Origin: Paraburkholderia panacisoli
Lineage (GTDB): Bacteria > Pseudomonadota > Gammaproteobacteria > Burkholderiales > Burkholderiaceae
DNA: 64,000 nucleotides
Assembly: GCF_008369935.1 (NCBI RefSeq)
Contig: NZ_VTUZ01000010.1
Span: 62,001 to 126,000, forward strand
Direction of reading: 5' to 3'
Below the pieces are notes generated by a model, which was not told the DNA's origin, searched no databases, and worked only from the letters and a program-made list of their open reading frames with translations. Shown here in pieces: positions 60,216 through 64,000 of the stretch (position 1 is the stretch's first letter; each line of letters begins with the position of its first letter). Both the position numbers and the translations under genes were made by a program.

Positions 60216-61790
60216 TCACGCCGACGAGTCCTGCGCCATCGAACGCGCCGTCCACTGCGCCGAGCAGATCCGGTTGCGCCCGCCCGTCTTCGCTGCGTAG
60301 AGCTGCCGGTCGGCGGCGGCCAGCAGATCGAACGCGTTCTCGCCCTCGGCCGGCACACAGGTTGCACAGCCGATGCTCACCGTCACCGCGATGTTCTCTC
60401 CGTCGCTCTGCACCACATGCAGGCCCTGCACCTTGCGGCGGATTTTCTCCGCGACGCTGTGCGCGCCCTCGGCCGCCGTCTCCGGCAACACCACCGCGAA
60501 CTCCTCGCCGCCATAGCGCGCCACGACGTCGATCGAGCGCCGCACCGTCGCCGCGATGCATTCGGCAACCGCGCTCAACGCCTCGTCGCCGCACGCATGG
60601 CCGTACGTGTCATTGAATTGCTTGAAGTGATCGACGTCGATGAACAGCACCGACAACGGCCGCCCGCTGCGCCGCGCGCGCCGCCATTCTTCGTCGAGCC
60701 GGGAATCGAGCACGCGGCGATTGCTGAGGCCGGTCAGCGGGTCGGTGGCGGCCAGACGCAGCAGCGCGGCCTGCGCGCGTTGCTTGTCGCGCAGCGCGAA
60801 CGCCAGCAGCCACGACACCATCACGAACACCGCGCCCAACGTGAGCGTCGCCGCGCCGGCAATCCGGCTGCGATGCCACCACGGCGCGAGCACTTCGTCG
60901 ACGGCGGGCGCCACGGCCGCGATCAGCGGCGTGCCCGGCACACGCGCGAAGGTGTAGATGCGGCGCACGCCGTCGATCGTCGAATCCGCCACGTAGCTGC
61001 CGGCGTTGCGCTCGGCCATCGTGACGAAGGTCGGCAACTTCGCCATGCTCGAGCCGATGTCGCGCGGAAAAAACGGCTTGCGCGCGAGCAACGTGCCGTC
61101 CTGCATCACGATGAATACGGAGCCCAGTTCGCCGGTGTCGATCCGGTCGAGCAGATGCTGGAAGTATTCGATGCGGATCGCCAGCAGCGCGACGCCCGCA
61201 AAGGCGCCGCTGGCGTCGTCGATGCGCCGCGTGAGCCCGATCGTCAGTTGGCCGTCGCGCAACCGCGAGTGAAACGGGTGCGAGAAAAACAGGCCCACGT
61301 CGGGATTGCGCTGATGAGCCAGAAAATAGTCGCGGTCGGCGAGGCGAACGCCGGCGTCGATCTCGTCGCTCTGCGACAGGATCACCGCGCCGGTCGGGCC
61401 GATCACATAGGCGCCTCCCAGGTAGGCCGCCGTGGTCGCGCGGTCGAACAGCATCGCGCGGCGCACGCCGATGGGCAGCGTCGACGCGGCCGCCACGCGC
61501 GCGCCATCCACCATCGACCGCAACGACAGGTCGTAGATCTCGACATTGCGTTCGAGGTCGGAGGAAATGATCGCGACAAGGTTTTGCGAAGTTTGACGCG
61601 CATGATCGAGCGCGTCGGCGCGGCCCATCGCCAGCGTGAGCAGCGTCAAGCCGGCCATTGCCAGCGCGACCACGGTCCCGGCCATCCCGGCGACCAGTGG
61701 ATGGTTGCCCATGTACCGCGTCACCCCGCCCCCGGCCGCGCGCAGCAGCTTGCGCAACCGACGACGCAGCGAAAGCGTTTGACGTGCCAC
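60216..61790 (-). CDS. Membrane diguanylate cyclase with extracytoplasmic sensor domain
   Basis: 524 residues from a GTG at 61790, ten bases after GGAGG. The frame is open further upstream. A membrane helix (LVAGMAGTVVALAMAGLTLL) leads to a periplasmic dCACHE-like sensor (VEIYDLSLRSMVDGARVAA through YFLAHQRNPDVGLFFSH), a second helix (AATLTLGAVFVMVSWLLAF), then the GGDEF domain. The active site is the GGEEF form in RYGGEEFAVVLPE, and the inhibitory I-site RxxD is present nearby as RSID, so c-di-GMP production under product feedback is predicted. The ligand is unknown. Separated from the CHAD gene upstream by 157 bases. Confidence 0.9.
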   Translation of the reverse strand: MARQTLSLRRRLRKLLRAAGGGVTRYMGNHPLVAGMAGTVVALAMAGLTLLTLAMGRADALDHARQTSQNLVAIISSDLERNVEIYDLSLRSMVDGARVAAASTLPIGVRRAMLFDRATTAAYLGGAYVIGPTGAVILSQSDEIDAGVRLADRDYFLAHQRNPDVGLFFSHPFHSRLRDGQLTIGLTRRIDDASGAFAGVALLAIRIEYFQHLLDRIDTGELGSVFIVMQDGTLLARKPFFPRDIGSSMAKLPTFVTMAERNAGSYVADSTIDGVRRIYTFARVPGTPLIAAVAPAVDEVLAPWWHRSRIAGAATLTLGAVFVMVSWLLAFALRDKQRAQAALLRLAATDPLTGLSNRRVLDSRLDEEWRRARRSGRPLSVLFIDVDHFKQFNDTYGHACGDEALSAVAECIAATVRRSIDVVARYGGEEFAVVLPETAAEGAHSVAEKIRRKVQGLHVVQSDGENIAVTVSIGCATCVPAEGENAFDLLAAADRQLYAAKTGGRNRICSAQWTARSMAQDSSA

Positions 61791-61947
61791 GTGCGCAGCG
61801 CCTCCTTCGCAAGTGATCCGCGACGCCGGCCGTTTCAGCGCCGACGCACGGGCTTCGTTGGCTCCCCTTCGGTGGCCCTCGCTGCGTTTAGCTCGCATTA
61901 AGCGCGCCGCCCGGCGACGGCTGCGGACGTAGCGCGCATCATCATCT

Positions 61948-62814
61948 TCACAGCAGTCCAGCGGCTGTGCGCAGGCGGCGTTTGCGCTCTTTGTCCAGCC
62001 AGTCAAGCGCCGCCCCGGTGTCGAGACCGGCCAGCAACGCGGTGTGATCGCGTAGCAGCCCCTCGCTTGCAACGACATCGTTCAGCGCACCGAAGCGTTT
62101 CTGAATCTGCTTCAGGCGCTTCATCGTGTGCTTGCGGCCGCCCTTCAAAACCGGCTCGAAAAAATCGAGCAGATAACGCAGCTTCTTGGCGGCTTTCCTG
62201 ACATCGTGAAAGGCGGGGTAGTTGGAGCGCTTCGCGCGGCTCGCGCGTTGCATGCGTTTTTTCAACGAACGCTGCGCCGCGTCCACACGCCGGGCGGCGA
62301 ATTTGCGCAGCGGCACGCGCTCATGGGCGGTATTCAATTCTTTCGCGGTACTGCTCAGCGCGTCGCGCAGCAGATTTTTGACATCGGCATTCGCGAGCGT
62401 TTCGCGACTGGCCGTGAAAGCGCCGTCGCGCACTTCCAGGAGCCTCGGCGCCATGGCTTGCGCGCCGCTGTCCTCCTGCGTCAGCAGTTCGATCAGGATG
62501 TCCCAGTCGCGCGTCTTGCCGGCCGCTGCCGCAAGGTACTTGAACAGCGCGCGTTGACGGGTATTCTCGGCCTGCTCGACCAAGGGGTCGAATGCCCACC
62601 ACAGCGAGCGCAAACGCCGCAGCGAAACGCGCAGCTGGTGCAGCGCTTCGGGCGACGTGTCTTCGCGTACCGCATGCGCGAATTCGATCGCGCGATCGAC
62701 GAGGGGTGCTGCATACGACACGAAGGCCGCTTGAGCCGACTGCGCCTGGCTGCTGGCGCCGGCTGGTTCGCTCGCGGCGGACTGCCTGACCGCCTTGCCG
62801 CTGTCTCGCTTCAT
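61948..62814 (-). CDS. CHAD domain protein
   Basis: 288 residues. The conserved histidine and basic residues are in ALHQLRVSLRRLRSLWWAFD and FHDVRKAAKKLRYLLDFFEP, a repeat pair typical of CHAD domains, which bind polyphosphate. The domain is standalone, without the CYTH phosphatase domain sometimes found beside it. The first 20 residues are polar. AGGGGAG precedes the ATG. Its neighbours give no partner. Confidence 0.9.
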   Translation of the reverse strand: MKRDSGKAVRQSAASEPAGASSQAQSAQAAFVSYAAPLVDRAIEFAHAVREDTSPEALHQLRVSLRRLRSLWWAFDPLVEQAENTRQRALFKYLAAAAGKTRDWDILIELLTQEDSGAQAMAPRLLEVRDGAFTASRETLANADVKNLLRDALSSTAKELNTAHERVPLRKFAARRVDAAQRSLKKRMQRASRAKRSNYPAFHDVRKAAKKLRYLLDFFEPVLKGGRKHTMKRLKQIQKRFGALNDVVASEGLLRDHTALLAGLDTGAALDWLDKERKRRLRTAAGLL

Positions 62815-63095
62815 TGCTGCTCCCCTGAATCCACTACTCTCCTTTGAAGCGTAGCAAAAATAGGTCCTTCCTTACGCAAAAGCGCAGGCATTTAGCGGGC
62901 GGCACGCGTCGAAAGAGCGCGATGCATGTTGTTCAGGCGTGGGGTTTGCGTCCCATCTCGTGGCCGCATCGCATGGCACCGCACACCGCGAGAGGCTATT
63001 TTTAAACCTATGATCCGGCACACTGGGCCGACGCGCGAGTCCGCGCGGCATATCGGCCGGACTGTCAGCGCGCATGGCTTACCTCAGGAGGATGT

Positions 63096-63689
63096 ATGCG
63101 AATACTTATCGTCGGTGCAACGGGGCTGATCGGCGGCGAGATCGTCAAGCTGCTCTCAGCCGAACACGACATCGTCACCGCGAGCCGCAAGGGCTCCGAT
63201 CTGCACGTCGACCTGTCCGACAAAGCCAGCATCGAGTCGATGTACCAGCAGGCGGGCACGTTCGACGCCGTCATCTGCGCGGCAGGTGCGGCGAAATTCG
63301 CGCCGTTGGCCGCGCTCTCCGACGAAGACTTCGCGTTCAGTCTCGCCAACAAGCTGATGGGCCAGGTCAACCTGGTGCGTTGCGGCGCGGCTCACGTGTC
63401 GCAAGGCGGCTCGTTCACGTTGACGAGCGGCGTGCTCTCGCAACAGCCAATGCAAGGCAGCGCGGCGGTGAGCATCGTGAATGCGGGCGTGGAAGCGTTC
63501 GTCCGTTCGGCTGCGCTCGAATTGCGCGGCAAGGCCCGCGTCAACGCGGTCAGCCCAGGCTGGGTTGCCGAAACGCTGGAGTCGATGGGCCGCGATCCGT
63601 CGCAAGGCGTGCCTGCCGCGATGGTCGCGCAGGCGTACAAACGGAGCCTCGGCGGCAGCGCCAGCGGCGAGGTGATCGGCGCTTCCTGA
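63096..63689 (+). CDS. Short-chain dehydrogenase-like protein without the canonical catalytic pair
   Basis: 197 residues. The nucleotide-binding motif is ILIVGATGLIGGEI, and ICAAGAAKFAPLAAL marks the NAG-like strand. At the catalytic site, where SDR enzymes show Tyr-X3-Lys, the text is AAVSIVNAGVEAFVRSAALE: the Ser is present in TLTSGV, but Tyr and Lys are replaced. The fold is therefore intact while the usual redox chemistry looks lost or altered. CAGGAGG is well placed before the ATG at 63096. Confidence 0.82.
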   Translation: MRILIVGATGLIGGEIVKLLSAEHDIVTASRKGSDLHVDLSDKASIESMYQQAGTFDAVICAAGAAKFAPLAALSDEDFAFSLANKLMGQVNLVRCGAAHVSQGGSFTLTSGVLSQQPMQGSAAVSIVNAGVEAFVRSAALELRGKARVNAVSPGWVAETLESMGRDPSQGVPAAMVAQAYKRSLGGSASGEVIGAS

Positions 63690-63892
63690 GCGCCTGACCA
63701 ATATAGGTCTTTTCGGATCTCCGGCTATCCTTATCCGCCACCGGCCACGCGGCGAATCGGTGCACGCGCCCCGTCCGGCGGGCCCGAAGCCCGCGCAGAG
63801 GGGTTGCGCCCGAGCGTCACGCCACTGTCATCATTTCGACACGCTGGCCCCGCAGGATCGTAAGTTCCGCGACAAACTCTGGGGCTCACGTC

Positions 63893-64000
63893 ATGCCGGA
63901 ACTTTCGTATCCGCAACCTGGTGCTGCAGGCGGCAAGGGGCGCAATCTCAGCCTCCTCGTCTTTATCGCCGTGATCGTTGTCGGTGCAGTCTATTGCGCC
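63893..64000 (+). CDS. Start of a membrane protein cut by the window end
   Basis: 36 residues are visible: MPELSYPQPGAAGGKGRN, then a hydrophobic helix LSLLVFIAVIVVGAVYC. The start is like that of some PiT-family inorganic phosphate transporters of these bacteria, but a helix of this kind is not specific. A weak GGGG ribosome site precedes the ATG. Sequence beyond 64000 is needed. Confidence 0.4.
   Translation, partial: MPELSYPQPGAAGGKGRNLSLLVFIAVIVVGAVYCA

Noticed and set aside
1..64000. Search for tRNA, rRNA, CRISPR arrays, integrases, transposases and attachment repeats
   Set aside because: None seen by eye. Repeats found are single operator or terminator dyads, not arrays. A tRNA or covariance-model scan would confirm.

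Overview
The window is a chromosomal segment of a high-GC betaproteobacterium, most likely Paraburkholderia or Burkholderia. The support is the codon and GC bias, the density of LysR, MocR, GlxA and TetR regulators paired with small catabolic operons, the pca gene order, and small proteins of a Burkholderiaceae type. I see no rRNA, tRNA, CRISPR array, phage or intact insertion sequence. It reads as a metabolic island-rich chromosome arm, not a mobile element.

Region 1 (1-4.8 kb) holds a DUF4410 lipoprotein, a MerR/LitR-like regulator followed by an ECF sigma factor, a single-domain response regulator, a frameshifted remnant of a TonB-dependent siderophore receptor, and two small proteins. Region 2 (4.8-13.5 kb) holds two organic-acid loci. 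One is AtuA, an AtuA-like small protein and a CitMHS transporter with a divergent LysR. The other is a D-tartrate dehydratase and a DctA-type carrier with a divergent LysR. A TPR membrane protein lies between them. Region 3 (13.8-19.1 kb) is a tight operon of a DUF3141 (PHA-synthase-like) protein, a phosphate acetyl/butyryltransferase, acetate kinase and a FabI-type enoyl reductase. A CRP/FNR-like palindrome lies upstream.

Region 4 (19.2-36.6 kb) is a mosaic of mostly single-gene units: an NHL-like secreted protein, a secreted phosphodiesterase, DUF302, a zinc-type oxidoreductase, periplasmic trehalase, a predicted 2OG-Fe(II) oxygenase, PpnP, a GlxA-type regulator with a divergent small enzyme, a LysE exporter, a MocR regulator divergent from an omega-amino acid:pyruvate transaminase, and a DUF6496/histone-H1-like protein.

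Region 5 (36.7-52.0 kb) is the main discovery target. It is one 14-kb leftward operon of eleven genes with a divergent TetR regulator. It encodes a 6-hydroxynicotinate reductase homologue, an enamidase homologue, a two-component molybdenum hydroxylase with three fused cytochrome c domains (NicA/NicB type), a complete branched-chain-type ABC importer with its binding protein, two tandem DUF1185 proteins and a UPF0280 (ApbE-like) protein. Together they predict uptake of an N-heteroaromatic acid, hydroxylation, ring reduction and hydrolytic ring opening. This is the reductive nicotinate route known from Eubacterium barkeri, here in an aerobic-type setting. It differs from the oxidative maleamate route of Pseudomonas.

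Region 6 (52.0-57.7 kb) is the protocatechuate branch pcaIJ-pcaBDC with a divergent LysR. A strong hairpin splits pcaIJ from pcaBDC. Region 7 (57.8-64 kb) holds folE, a DedA-rhodanese fusion, a membrane diguanylate cyclase, a CHAD protein, an SDR-like protein without the usual catalytic residues, and the start of a membrane protein cut by the window end.
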